A DNA stretch of 50,878 nt from Thermodesulfobacteriota bacterium (GCA_024763535.1 JANTFH010000014.1:1-50878); one strand, 5' to 3'; positions 35,646-45,336 are shown, numbered from the stretch's first letter. Numbers and translations are program-made. The notes: a model not told the origin generated them from the letters alone.

Positions 35646-36166
35646 TGGCTCACCTCGCTCTCTTTACCGATAATAACAAAGAAATTCTTGATCGCCTGGG
35701 AGATCCCCTGGAGAATCAGCAGCACAAATCCGGCCGGGATCATCGCCTTCAGGATGTAGCGGCCCGGCAGACCGCCGGGGTCGGGAGAGACCTCGCGTAC
35801 GGCCCAGGAACTTTCAATAAAATTGCTGGTTGAGTGGATGACCATCAATGAAAATGGAATCAGGAAGATCAAGGTGCCGAGGAAATCGATCCAGGCTTTC
35901 TGTTTGGTACTGAATTTGGTGTAGAGAATATCGACCCGGACATGGGCGTCTTTTTTCAGGGAGTAGGCGGCCCCGATCAGAAAAACCACGGCAAAAATGT
36001 GCCACTCCATCTCCTGCACCGCAATATTGCCCTTTTTAAAACCGTAACGCATGATAACATCGTAAACCACGGTGATAACCATAAATGATGTCAGCCAGGC
36101 CGCAAAGAGACCGGTAAATTCATTAATGGTATCAATGAATTGGGATATTTTTTTGAGAAAAATCAC
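35642..36166 (-). CDS. TRAP transporter small permease subunit (DctQ)
   Basis: 174 residues from GTG 36166. Four predicted membrane segments (about 18-40, 52-70, 90-112, 135-160), the size and layout of DctQ. It is translated just ahead of dctM with overlapping stop and start codons. It anchors the large subunit and is needed for 2-oxoacid uptake. Confidence 0.88.
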   Translation of the reverse strand: MIFLKKISQFIDTINEFTGLFAAWLTSFMVITVVYDVIMRYGFKKGNIAVQEMEWHIFAVVFLIGAAYSLKKDAHVRVDILYTKFSTKQKAWIDFLGTLIFLIPFSLMVIHSTSNFIESSWAVREVSPDPGGLPGRYILKAMIPAGFVLLILQGISQAIKNFFVIIGKESEVSQ

Positions 36167-36182
36167 TGTCCTGCACCTTTTT

Positions 36183-36288
36183 CTGGAATTTTTTCCAGTC
36201 TGGATGGTTAAAAACTTACTTAATTTTTTTTACCTGAAATAAGTAGCTATTCTAACAGGAGGAACACTTACCTGCTACTTACAGGTAA
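36183..36288. promoter_or_regulatory. Two inverted repeats in the dctQ-porB gap
   Basis: CTGGAA/TTCCAG (36183-36188 and 36193-36198) with a TTTT loop, and TTACCTG/CAGGTAA (36268-36274 and 36282-36288) with a 7-base spacer, lie upstream of dctQ in the 217-base gap after porB. The second is a plausible regulator dyad; no protein can be named. Confidence 0.4.
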
Positions 36289-36383
36289 TCCTATGTTAGT
36301 ATACAAAAAATATATTGATACTTTCTTTACTACGAATTGCGGATAAAAGGAAGAAAAAATAATTTTTTATTTTCCTGAAGGTT

Positions 36384-37280
36384 TCATGAGGTGTTTCGGG
36401 ATGAGTTCCGGTCAATTTCACTTTGCCATAGTTCAGTCTCTTTTTCAGATACTTTCCTGAAGCGCCCCTGGGCGGCTAAATAATCCTTTACGGAAATCGG
36501 ATTTTCAGGTTCATAGGTTTTTTCTATATTGCCTGAATCATTCAATTCCAGCAGCGGGAATACTCCGCTTTCAACCGCCAGGCGGGTAACTTCCAGGGAG
36601 TTCTGCGAATCAATTTTCCAACCCGAAGGACAGGCGGCGAGCAGGTGGATAAAGCGGAAACCTCGGGCGGCTTTGGCTTTTTCGATTTTGGCGTAAAAAT
36701 CTTCCGGGTAGGCGATCGTGGCACTGGCTAAATAGCCGGGGTCGTGAGCCTTGATGATCGCCAGAATATCTTTTTTCGCGTACTTAAAATCCTTGCCGCC
36801 CGGGGTGGTTGTCGTCCAGGCCCCGTGCGGGGTGGCGGAGGATTGCTGAATGCCGGTATTCATATAGGCTTCATTATCGTAGCAGATATAGATCATATCC
36901 TCGTGGCGTTCAGCCGCGCCGGAGATTCCCTGGAGGCCGATATCAAAAGTACCGCCGTCACCGGCCCAGGCGAGAACCTGGATGTTTTCTTTTTTCTGGG
37001 CGGTCAGTGCCTGTCTAACACCGCTGGCGGCGGCTGCGGCCACGGCAAAAGGCGTATGCAGCAACGGCGTTGCCAAGGCTGTGGTCGGCTGGCCGCCGGC
37101 AATGATCGCCCAGCAGCAGGCCGGCATTACGACAATGGTTTCCGGCCCCAGAACTTTTAAGACATGGCGCATACTCAAAGAGGCGCCGCAGCCGGGACAG
37201 GCCATATGGCCCGATTCCATAAATTCGGCATTGGTTATCTGCCAGTTGGTGTCGTTGGTGAAATGATTTTTTGTCATCAT
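36384..37280 (-). CDS. porB: Pyruvate:ferredoxin oxidoreductase-type beta subunit, TPP-binding
   Basis: 298 residues. HMACPGCGASLSMRHVL (about 27-43) holds cluster cysteines, and AWAGDGGTFDIGLQ (about 110-123) with YDNEAYMNTGIQQSS is the thiamine site. It is the POR-type beta chain, longer than the VOR-type beta at 28094. It is the last of four same-strand genes (gamma, flavoprotein-ferredoxin, alpha, beta). Pyruvate is the default substrate; phenylglyoxylate or another 2-oxoacid is possible given the flavoprotein. Confidence 0.9.
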   Translation of the reverse strand: MMTKNHFTNDTNWQITNAEFMESGHMACPGCGASLSMRHVLKVLGPETIVVMPACCWAIIAGGQPTTALATPLLHTPFAVAAAAASGVRQALTAQKKENIQVLAWAGDGGTFDIGLQGISGAAERHEDMIYICYDNEAYMNTGIQQSSATPHGAWTTTTPGGKDFKYAKKDILAIIKAHDPGYLASATIAYPEDFYAKIEKAKAARGFRFIHLLAACPSGWKIDSQNSLEVTRLAVESGVFPLLELNDSGNIEKTYEPENPISVKDYLAAQGRFRKVSEKETELWQSEIDRNSSRNTS

Positions 37281-37286
37281 AATCTC

Positions 37287-38435
37287 TTAAAGCCAGTTAC
37301 ATTCAGTTTCCGATAATTGTTCCCGGTTTTTGATGATGTCACTGATGGTTTCGGGAAAGACCTCTTTGCCGCCTAAGCTGATCATGACGTCATTAATAAT
37401 GGGGCGGTCAGGGAGATGGTAAAGGGCCGTACGAATCTCCTGACTCAAGGTGCCGCCGACACCGTAGGAGCAGGCCCGATTGAGAACGATTACCCGTTTT
37501 TTCCCTTTCAAGGCCGCTGCCAGATCAGTAGTTGGGAAAGGCCTTAAAAGGCGCAGCTTGAAAAGATCAACTGCAATTTCTGTTTGACTCAGGTTTTCAA
37601 CCGCAACCCGGGCGGTGCCGGTCATAGCGCCACAGCAGATGATTGCCGTATCACTGTTTTTATCTCCTTCCTGACAATGCATCACCGCAGAATAGTGGCG
37701 CTCAAATTTTCGTGCAAATTCAGTTTGTACCTGATCGATAAGCCCCAGGGCTTCCTGCATGGTTGCGGAGTAGGCTTTTTTCAGTTCATAGAAAAGGTCG
37801 GGCTGGGCCGCACCGCCAAAGGTCAGCGGATTTCCCGGGTCAAGTTGATAAGGAGCTTTATAGGGCGGCAGGAAATCATCAACCATTTCCTGGGCCGGAA
37901 TCATGAGTCGTTCCATGGTATGTGAGAGAATAAAGCCATCGATCATGACCATGATCGGCAGCATCAGCTGCTCACTTGCCTTATAGGCCATGATGATCGT
38001 ATCGAGCGCTTCCTGTGAGGTTTCGCAATAGATCTGCAGCCAGCCAGTATCGCGCTGGGAGAAACTGTCACTCTGGTCGCTCCAGATATTCCAGGGGGCG
38101 CCTAAGGCCCGGTTGGCATTGACTAAGACCAGCGGCAGGCGGGCACCGGCGTACCAGTGCAGAAGTTCATGCATCATCGCCAGGCCCTGCGAGCTGCTTG
38201 CCGTAAATGAGCGGCTGCCGGCCGAAACCGAGCCTAAAACAGCGGCAATCGCCGACATCTCCGATTCAACTTTGATATATTGACTTTCAAGCTCACCGCG
38301 ATCAACCATCTCGGAAAGAGTTTCGATGATATGGGTCTGCGGGGTGATCGGGTAGGCCGAGATTACCTGCGGCCGGCAGAGTTTGACGCCGTGGGCGATA
38401 GCTTCACTGCCGAGAAGGATTGCCGATTTTTCCAT
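37287..38435 (-). CDS. porA: Pyruvate:ferredoxin oxidoreductase-type alpha subunit
   Basis: 382 residues. QVISAYPITPQTHIIE (about 23-38), VESEMSAIAAVLGS and SRSFTASSSQGLAMMHE are alpha-subunit signatures. GAGGAGGAT, inside the end of the upstream gene, is its ribosome site. It binds the 2-oxoacid and CoA ends of the reaction with PorB. It is separated by only 6 bases from porB. Confidence 0.92.
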   Translation of the reverse strand: MEKSAILLGSEAIAHGVKLCRPQVISAYPITPQTHIIETLSEMVDRGELESQYIKVESEMSAIAAVLGSVSAGSRSFTASSSQGLAMMHELLHWYAGARLPLVLVNANRALGAPWNIWSDQSDSFSQRDTGWLQIYCETSQEALDTIIMAYKASEQLMLPIMVMIDGFILSHTMERLMIPAQEMVDDFLPPYKAPYQLDPGNPLTFGGAAQPDLFYELKKAYSATMQEALGLIDQVQTEFARKFERHYSAVMHCQEGDKNSDTAIICCGAMTGTARVAVENLSQTEIAVDLFKLRLLRPFPTTDLAAALKGKKRVIVLNRACSYGVGGTLSQEIRTALYHLPDRPIINDVMISLGGKEVFPETISDIIKNREQLSETECNWL

Positions 38436-38436
38436 T

Positions 38437-40056
38437 TTAGAGATCCTCCTCCATCTCGATCACGCCGCGCGGGCAGACTTCAGCACACTGGCCGCAGCCT
38501 TTGCAGTGATCATAATCAAAAAGTATTGGTGATTCAGCTTCATGGCTGTCATGATTTATTGCAATTGCAACATCGGGGCAGAAAAACCAGCAGATTCCGC
38601 AGGTGGTGCAGCTGCCGCAATGAAAACAGCGTTCAGCTTCGTCGGCTAACTGGTCAAGGGTTAAGCTTAAATTAACTTCAGAGAAGTTTTTATTTCGGGC
38701 TGCGGCCTCAAGCTGCGGTGTTTTTCCGGCCGGTTTTTTCACATAGTAATTGAGGTGGAGTTGGGTGCAGGTGATGGGTGCCGACTCTTCAGTTGTCTGA
38801 TTACTGACTGGATAATCAGCTAAAAGCCCGAATTTTTCTAAAGCGGATTCTGCGGCTTTACGGCCTGAGGCTAAGGCTTCGGCAACTGAAGCGGCGCCGT
38901 GAGCAAAATCGCCGGCTGGCAGCAGCTCCGGGCTGTAATCCTTAAAATCAGTGCCGCTCTCCTGGCCGGTTGCGGCAATCAAAAAGTCGCAGGTGATAGT
39001 CTCAAGGAAATCTCCGGCGGTAATCTGCTTGCCATCTTTACGGCTGTGATGTAGATCAAGGTTTAAGGCATCACCAGTACCTGCAACCTTGGCGACGACG
39101 ACCTCTTCCTGAATCTGCAGACCCTCTTCCAAGGCTTCCATGATTTCATCAGGGTAGGCGGGCATCTCAGCCCGGGTGCGGCGGTAGATGATTTTTACCG
39201 TTTTTCCCAGTCGTTTAAGGGAGCGGGCTGTATCCAGGGCGGCGTTGCCGCCGCCGATGATTACAAAATTTTGGCCCGGGATGGTTTCGTTGCGGCTGAT
39301 TGCCGCCAGCAGGTCCAGCGCTCCTTTGATTTTCGGGATATCAGGCCATTGTGCCGGAATGCTGGAGCGGGAAAGTCCCGGAGCGGCAATTAGCACATCG
39401 TATTCAGCCGTCAGTTTCTTTAACTGTGCGGATTCTATCCGGTGGTTGCATTTGAGCTCAATTTTATAACTTTCAATTATATTGTCGATCTCCTGATCAA
39501 GGATCGGGCGCGGCAGACGATAGGCAGGAATGCCGTAACGCAAAAGGCCGCCGGGGGCCGTATTTTGCTCGAAAATTGTGACCTTAACTCCGGCCCGGGT
39601 GAGAAAGATTGCTGCCGCAAGACCGGCCGGGCCGGAACCGATGATGGCGGCCGTTTTATTTTCATCTTTATCGTTGCCCGGGTGTGGGTGGTCTAGTCCG
39701 AAATCACCCAGAGCCCGTTCAAGATTGCCGATCTGCAGGGCTTCATCAAAATCGGTACGGTTACAGGCGCTCTGGCAGAAATTGGGGCAGACCCTGCCGG
39801 TGATTGCCGGCATCGGGTTGCTCAGGCGCAGAATTTCCAGGGCGGCAAGGTGATTACCGGCGGCAAACTCCTTGATGTAGTCGGAAATCCCGATATGCAG
39901 GGGGCAGGCCTCAAAACAGGGCGCTTTTTTCGGTTTCAATAGCGGCCGGAAAAACTTCCAGTTTCCGGTCATATTGACCGCGGTTGAACTGCCGGCAATC
40001 GGCAGCCCGGTAAAATCACCGTTGCGGATGGCCGAAATATATTTTAAGTTATTCAT
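38437..40056 (-). CDS. GltD-like NAD(P)H flavoprotein fused to a POR-type 2x[4Fe-4S] ferredoxin
   Basis: 539 residues from ATG 40056; an earlier in-frame ATG (40104) lies inside the gamma gene. The N-terminus has Cys motifs (CFEACPLH, VCPNFCQSACN) like the cluster-binding start of glutamate synthase small subunits. A FAD Rossmann motif GSGPAG is near 140, and a second nucleotide motif IIGGGNAALDTA is near 275. The last 65 residues are a ferredoxin: CFHCGSCTTCGICWFFC and CKGCGQCAEVCP, the delta subunit of POR. The fusion would couple 2-oxoacid oxidation to NAD(P)H through ferredoxin clusters, as the separate flavoprotein does in phenylglyoxylate:NAD+ oxidoreductase. Confidence 0.88.
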   Translation of the reverse strand: MNNLKYISAIRNGDFTGLPIAGSSTAVNMTGNWKFFRPLLKPKKAPCFEACPLHIGISDYIKEFAAGNHLAALEILRLSNPMPAITGRVCPNFCQSACNRTDFDEALQIGNLERALGDFGLDHPHPGNDKDENKTAAIIGSGPAGLAAAIFLTRAGVKVTIFEQNTAPGGLLRYGIPAYRLPRPILDQEIDNIIESYKIELKCNHRIESAQLKKLTAEYDVLIAAPGLSRSSIPAQWPDIPKIKGALDLLAAISRNETIPGQNFVIIGGGNAALDTARSLKRLGKTVKIIYRRTRAEMPAYPDEIMEALEEGLQIQEEVVVAKVAGTGDALNLDLHHSRKDGKQITAGDFLETITCDFLIAATGQESGTDFKDYSPELLPAGDFAHGAASVAEALASGRKAAESALEKFGLLADYPVSNQTTEESAPITCTQLHLNYYVKKPAGKTPQLEAAARNKNFSEVNLSLTLDQLADEAERCFHCGSCTTCGICWFFCPDVAIAINHDSHEAESPILFDYDHCKGCGQCAEVCPRGVIEMEEDL

Positions 40057-40060
40057 TTGT

Positions 40061-40636
40061 CTATTCGCCTGCTTTTTCGTAAGCTGCCAGGAGCGCTTTT
40101 TCATTATCTTTAAGCCGGGCGGGAATAAAATCCGGCAGGGCCCGAATCAGACTTTCCGGTTTGACCAGGCCGCTGACTTTAGCTAAAGCTCCGAGCACCG
40201 GGGCATTGATCAACGGCATGATTTCCGTGCCGAGACCGAATTTAAGCGCAATCCGGTTAAGATTTATAGTTACAACCCGAAATGGCAGTCCGGCAGTGGT
40301 TGAAGCGGTGTTTCCGAAGTTGAATTTCGCGGCCTTAAGATCGCTGTTTATAAGGATAAGGCCGCCCTCTTTAAGACCGTCGGTAACCGGTACGGATTCA
40401 ATCATCCTGGCCGCCATGACGACCACAAAGTCGGGGGTTGTGACCCGGCTGCGGACATTGATGAAATGATCATCGGCACGGACAAAAGCGGCAACCGGAG
40501 CCCCGCGGCGCTCAGCCCCGAAAGTGGGAAAGGCCTGGGCGTAACGATCTTCAAAAAAGAGCGCCTGCGCCATAATTTTGGAAGCGATTACCGCTCCCTG
40601 ACCGCCGCGGCCGTGAAATCTTATCTCCTGCATCAT
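40061..40636 (-). CDS. porC: Pyruvate:ferredoxin oxidoreductase-type gamma subunit
   Basis: 191 residues from ATG 40636; the longer open frame (to 40729) lacks homologous sequence. IRFHGRGGQGAVIASKIMA (about 5-23) and FGAERRGAPVAAFVR are the gamma signatures. It is first in the operon, with AGAAGATT before the start. It ends just before the flavoprotein-ferredoxin start codon. No convincing promoter was found in the 184 bases between glgB and this gene. Confidence 0.9.
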   Translation of the reverse strand: MMQEIRFHGRGGQGAVIASKIMAQALFFEDRYAQAFPTFGAERRGAPVAAFVRADDHFINVRSRVTTPDFVVVMAARMIESVPVTDGLKEGGLILINSDLKAAKFNFGNTASTTAGLPFRVVTINLNRIALKFGLGTEIMPLINAPVLGALAKVSGLVKPESLIRALPDFIPARLKDNEKALLAAYEKAGE

Positions 40637-40820
40637 ATAATCTTCTTGTCTCAGGTTGTTGTTGTCTTGGTCGGTTGAAACCAGCGGAGCGAGAGCTGAG
40701 GAAAAGAGTCGTAAACTTCGTTTTCTCAAGCTGATCTAACCTGCATCCCGCTTCTAAACCCGGTTCGTTCTAAAGTCAAGTCCAGATTACTTTAAGGGGG
40801 CGAATTTTATCCCGGTCGGT

Positions 40821-43046
40821 CTATAAATCACGGCTCAGAATCAATGTTCCCAGAGGTGGAATTGTGATTTCTGCCGATGCGGCCTGGTTATGGAAGGGAA
40901 TTTCCGTACCACTGATTTTGCCAAGATTTCCCTGGTTACTGCCGCCGTAGATATCCGCGTCGGAATTGAAAAGTTCAATATAGTCAGCGCATTCCGGCAG
41001 GCCTATGCGGTATTTATGATGGGTTACCGGGGTGAGATTTAAGACACATACCAGACTATCATCTTCATTTTGTCCCCGGCGCTGATAAATCAGGATTGAA
41101 TGTTCATAGTCATGGCAGTCGATCCAGGCAAAACCGGTGTCATCGTCGTCTTTCTGCCAGAGAGCGGGAAGCCTGCGATAGAGATGGATAAGATCCGCGA
41201 CAAAGTGAAAAAACTTCTGTCGATCCGTATCCTGGTCAAGCAGGTGCCAGTCGAGACTGGCGGCAAAATTCCACTCCTTTTCCGGAGCGAATTCATTACC
41301 CATAAAAAGCAGTTTTTTACCGGGGTGGGTAAATTGATAACTTAATAAAAGACGCAGGTTGGCAAATTTCTGCCACTTGTCGCCCGGCATTTTACTGAGC
41401 AGCGAGCCTTTGCCGTGGACAACCTCGTCATGGGAGAAAGGGAGCAGGAAATGTTCGCTGAAGGCGTAGATAATCGAGAAGGTAATCTGGTTATGGTGGT
41501 GACAGCGGTAGAGCGGGTCGATGGCAAAATAGTCCAGGGTATCATTCATCCAGCCCATATTCCATTTGTGGCGGAAACCGAGGCCACCGAACTCAACCGG
41601 TTGGCTGACCCCGGGCCAGCTGGTCGACTCTTCAGCAATCATCAGACGGTGAGGGTAGAGTTCGTTGATGTTGTGATTGAGATCCTTCAAAAAGGCGATG
41701 GCTTCAAGATTCTCCCGGCCGCCTAAGTGGTTGGGCAGCCACTCTCCCTCCTTACGGCTGTAGTCTAAATAGAGCATTGAGGCGACGGCATCCACCCTGA
41801 GACCGTCGATGTGGTAATACTCAAACCAGAAATAGGCGTTGGCGGCGAGAAAGTTGGCTACCTCGGGGCGGTTGAAATTAAAAATCAGGGTGCCCCAGTC
41901 GGGATGCTCACCCCGGCGTGGATCATCATGTTCGTAGAGGGCGGTGCCGTCAAAAAGGCGCAGACTGAAATCATCCTTGGGGAAATGAGCCGGAACCCAG
42001 TCTAAAATCACACCGACATCGTGTTGATGACAGTAGTTAACAAAAAATTTGAAATCATCCGGACTGCCATAACGGCTGGTTGGAGCATAGTAGCCGCTGA
42101 CCTGGTAGCCCCAGGAGTCATCCAAAGGATATTCGCTGACCGGCAGCAGTTCGATGTGGGTGAACCCCAGTCTCTTGACATGGCTGACCAGCTGTGGTGC
42201 CAGTTCCCGGTAGCTTAGAAAGCGGTTATCCTCTTCCGGGCAGCGTTTCCATGATCCGAGATGGACCTCATAGATGGCCAGCGGGGCATCCGCGGCCTGC
42301 CGGGCCGCACGCTGTTTTTCCCACTCTTTATCGTTCCAGTCGAAATTATTTTGATCAAAAACGATCGCCGCTGTTTGCGGACGTAACTCCATACTGAAAG
42401 CCAAAGGGTCACTTTTTAAGCGCAGATCACCGGATTTTGTGCGAATTTCATATTTATAGACAGTGCCCGCAGTCATTTTCGGAATGAAAATTTCCCAGAT
42501 GCCGGATTCACCCAGAGAGCGCATCGGAGTGCGTAAGCCGTCCCATTGATTAAAATCACCGACCAGACTGACCCGTTCAGCATTCGGGGCCCAGAGACTG
42601 AAACTGACGCCGTCAACGCCTTGGTGATTTCGGCAGATCGCTCCGAGATGGTTAAAGAGGCGTTGATGCCGACCCTCCCGCAGCAGGTGCAGGTCAAGTT
42701 CGCCGAGGCTGGGAGAAAAGGAGTAGGGGTCAAACATTTCCCAGCTGGAACCATCCATAAAATAGAAAATGAATGCGCTGCCGGGTTCCGGGCGGTCAAT
42801 TTGCGTGGCAAAAAGCCCGCGTTCATCAATCACACTCATTACTCTTAAATTCTGCTCCAGCTGCCGGAACTCCGCTTTGACGGCTCGCGGATGCCAGATC
42901 CGAATTACCCAGCTTTCATCGTAAAGCTGATGCGATCCAAGAATCGCATGCGGGTTATGATGGCGGCCGCCAATCAGGCGTTCGATGTCATCTCGGCTGA
43001 TATTGTGGCAGAGATCCTGTTTTTGCTTTTTTGCAGATTTGTTCAT
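40821..43046 (-). CDS. glgB: 1,4-alpha-glucan branching enzyme
   Basis: 741 residues, the usual full GlgB length. Two N-terminal carbohydrate/immunoglobulin-like domains lie at about 15-110 and 130-215. The GH13 barrel follows, with GLRVDAVASMLYLDY (nucleophile Asp, near 416), MIAEESTSWPGV (acid/base Glu, near 468) and LPFSHDEVVHG (stabilising Asp). It forms alpha-1,6 branches in glycogen. CCGGAGAACTGA precedes the ATG. No other glycogen gene accompanies it here, so it is a stand-alone gene in this locus. Confidence 0.95.
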   Translation of the reverse strand: MNKSAKKQKQDLCHNISRDDIERLIGGRHHNPHAILGSHQLYDESWVIRIWHPRAVKAEFRQLEQNLRVMSVIDERGLFATQIDRPEPGSAFIFYFMDGSSWEMFDPYSFSPSLGELDLHLLREGRHQRLFNHLGAICRNHQGVDGVSFSLWAPNAERVSLVGDFNQWDGLRTPMRSLGESGIWEIFIPKMTAGTVYKYEIRTKSGDLRLKSDPLAFSMELRPQTAAIVFDQNNFDWNDKEWEKQRAARQAADAPLAIYEVHLGSWKRCPEEDNRFLSYRELAPQLVSHVKRLGFTHIELLPVSEYPLDDSWGYQVSGYYAPTSRYGSPDDFKFFVNYCHQHDVGVILDWVPAHFPKDDFSLRLFDGTALYEHDDPRRGEHPDWGTLIFNFNRPEVANFLAANAYFWFEYYHIDGLRVDAVASMLYLDYSRKEGEWLPNHLGGRENLEAIAFLKDLNHNINELYPHRLMIAEESTSWPGVSQPVEFGGLGFRHKWNMGWMNDTLDYFAIDPLYRCHHHNQITFSIIYAFSEHFLLPFSHDEVVHGKGSLLSKMPGDKWQKFANLRLLLSYQFTHPGKKLLFMGNEFAPEKEWNFAASLDWHLLDQDTDRQKFFHFVADLIHLYRRLPALWQKDDDDTGFAWIDCHDYEHSILIYQRRGQNEDDSLVCVLNLTPVTHHKYRIGLPECADYIELFNSDADIYGGSNQGNLGKISGTEIPFHNQAASAEITIPPLGTLILSRDL

Positions 43047-43150
43047 TCAGTTCTCCGGCAGGGTTGTATCCCGCAAAGTTTTTTTTACGGATTCGCCAAG
43101 TTTCGTGTTGAAGTTCTTATAACATGAAGTAGTATCTGTTGGCATTTATG

Positions 43151-44929
43151 TCAATCAAATATAGCTTGACCCGGAATAGGTATCCCTTTTTTATCCCAAC
43201 CTCTTAAAAGATAATAATCACTGAGCATTATTTTAAGTTCGGCTTCAGTGATAACCTTGTCTGAATCTTCGAGGCGGCGGTGCAGTTGTTTGGGGAGAGC
43301 GTCGGCCTGCGGGCTCATTCCTTCACGCAGGTTAAAACGGCGTATCAGGTTGGCGGTTCGGGCTGCAATTTCTCCGAGTTGGCTGCGGTCGAGATTGGTT
43401 CCGGTTACTGATTCGAGGAGTTCGCTGAGAATTTCCCAGGGGTAGAGGTCGCGGAAAAAACGGCAGAGAATTAAGCTGTCGAAAATAGTCAGACGATCTT
43501 CGTAATCAAGTAGCAGTTCGGCTTTGCCGGTGGTGGTCTCCGGATCGATGATGCCGCTTAATTCAGGCTTATAAAATGTGGTGCGCAGATGGCAGGCGCC
43601 GCGGTCGGAGGTGGCATAGCCTAAACCCATGCCTTTTAGAACCCGGGGGTCGTAGCCGGCCGGTTCGAGGCCTTTGACATGGACTGCCAGATCTTCAAGA
43701 TCCCAGACGGCGGCAGCATTTCTGATGCCTTCTGCAAGTATTGCACCGATACCTTTCTTTGCCGCAATTTCATTAAGTAGAGTGGCGATAGCATCGACGT
43801 TGCCGTAATCGATCGGGTAATCTATTCGGCCCCGACGCTGGGCTTCAATCGTAAAGGCGCAGAGATTACCGGCGGTGATTGTGTCCATGCCCAGACGGTC
43901 GCAGATAGCGTTCAGGTAAGCAATCTCTTCGATATTGTCGATCTGACAGAGGCCGCCGAAGGCGTAGATGGTTTCATACTCCGGTCCTTCAAGGGTAAGG
44001 CCGGAATGGCGCCCCTGTTGAATTGTGGTCAGGCGGCCGCAGGCCATAAAACATTTTAGGCAGGCGTGGGCTTTGACGGTGCAGCGTTCATGCAGGGCTT
44101 CAGCCCCGATTTTCGGCCATGCGCTGTAACTGCCCTTCGACCAGTAACGGGTCGGAAAAGCCCCGGCTTCGTTCATGATCTTGACCATTATCGGGGTGCC
44201 GGAATTTTTATAGGCCTGAACTCCGGGAAGGTTCCGGTTGGCGGCCGCAAATTTTTTGGCCCAGTTTGCAAGTTTATCCGATTCGGCCACCGGCCGGCGG
44301 CAATCCCCGGTGAAAAAAATCCCTTTAAGTTTTTTAGCGCCCATAACGGCACCCATGCCGGTGCGTCCGGCCGAGCGCCAGTAATCATTTTCAATAACCG
44401 CAAAGCGTACCAGATTCTCACCGGCCGGGCCGATAACAACCCCCCCGGATTTATGGTCGTCGCCGGTAGTGAAATGTTTGTGCAGGGCATCTTCACTTTT
44501 GCAAGTGTCAAGTCCCCAGAGATCATCTGCCGGAGAAAAATCAGCTCCGTCAGGATGAACTTTGAGAGCTGTCGGGCTGGAACTGCAGCCCTTAATCAAA
44601 ATTGCGTCAAAGCCTGTAGCATCGATTGCTTCCGGCACTTTGCCACCAGCATAGGATTCGGCATAGATGCCGGTTTGTGGTGATTTGCTGTAGACACCGT
44701 AACGACAGGAACCCCAGATCTGGCTCCCGGTAAATGGGCCGGTGGCAAATATCAGGCAATTATCCGGCGCCAGCGGATCAATTCCAGGAGGGTTGTTTTT
44801 GTAGAGCAGATAAGAGGCCAGTCCTTTACCGCCCAGGTATTTGCGATAAGTTTCCGCAGCTGGTTTTTCAATTTGAAATGTTTTATGGGTTAAATCTATT
44901 TTCAGAATCCGACCGTAAGAACCGTCCAT
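43151..44929 (-). CDS. aor: Tungsten-containing aldehyde:ferredoxin oxidoreductase
   Basis: 592 residues, full AOR length. The start MDGSYGRILKIDLTHK, GGKGLASYLLY and GSCRYGVYSKSPQTGIYAE form domain 1. Cluster cysteines Cys290, Cys293, Cys297 (CLKCFMAC) and Cys489 are present, and the molybdopterin segments (AGRTGMGAVMGAKKLK) are intact. It oxidises aldehydes to acids or reduces acids with ferredoxin, using tungsten-bispterin. Ferredoxin from the oxidoreductases nearby could link it to 2-oxoacid metabolism. It stands alone, without tungstate transport or cofactor genes adjacent. Confidence 0.93.
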   Translation of the reverse strand: MDGSYGRILKIDLTHKTFQIEKPAAETYRKYLGGKGLASYLLYKNNPPGIDPLAPDNCLIFATGPFTGSQIWGSCRYGVYSKSPQTGIYAESYAGGKVPEAIDATGFDAILIKGCSSSPTALKVHPDGADFSPADDLWGLDTCKSEDALHKHFTTGDDHKSGGVVIGPAGENLVRFAVIENDYWRSAGRTGMGAVMGAKKLKGIFFTGDCRRPVAESDKLANWAKKFAAANRNLPGVQAYKNSGTPIMVKIMNEAGAFPTRYWSKGSYSAWPKIGAEALHERCTVKAHACLKCFMACGRLTTIQQGRHSGLTLEGPEYETIYAFGGLCQIDNIEEIAYLNAICDRLGMDTITAGNLCAFTIEAQRRGRIDYPIDYGNVDAIATLLNEIAAKKGIGAILAEGIRNAAAVWDLEDLAVHVKGLEPAGYDPRVLKGMGLGYATSDRGACHLRTTFYKPELSGIIDPETTTGKAELLLDYEDRLTIFDSLILCRFFRDLYPWEILSELLESVTGTNLDRSQLGEIAARTANLIRRFNLREGMSPQADALPKQLHRRLEDSDKVITEAELKIMLSDYYLLRGWDKKGIPIPGQAIFD

Positions 44930-45245
44930 AATGAATTACTCTAGATTGGTTAAGTGAATTTGAATGTTGGTTGATTAAGGCATAAACCTGGAATTTGTCA
45001 ACAGGTTTAATTAGTCACAGATGCACAGTGCGGCCGGGCATAGGTCTTATATTCTAGCGGGAGTGTCAATTTTACTTTTAATTTTGTGGCTGCGATAGCG
45101 GTCTGAAAACGCTATTCAGCGTAAGTCAGAAAGCCTCAAATATTGGTGAATTTACGAGTTAGCTGAACAGTCACCTTTTATTTTTTTTCTCTGTAGTCTG
45201 GTCTCGTTACCAAAGGAGTTAAAAATAAGGTAAAATTATTTTTTC
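44930..45245. other. Non-coding stretch between aor and the 60-residue gene
   Basis: The gap between aor and the next gene holds no convincing coding sequence. A small ATAGCG/CGCTAT hairpin is near 45097-45117, and the region presumably carries the aor promoter on the minus strand. Confidence 0.4.
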
Positions 45246-45288
45246 TTGACATCGAAATATTTCCATGTTAACCATACCAATATGGTTA
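45246..45288 (+). promoter_or_regulatory. Promoter and operator-like dyad of the 60-residue gene
   Basis: A consensus -35 TTGACA (45246-45251) is followed at 45269-45288 by the perfect dyad TAACCATA, CCAA, TATGGTTA. The dyad overlaps the expected -10 and start region, a typical repressor position. The -10 itself is poor. A related dyad lies at the first feoA (46925-46944). Confidence 0.55.
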
Positions 45289-45336
45289 GATTTTATTGTT
45301 AAGCAGCATAACTTCAGCTTTCGTAAGGAGTCAAAA

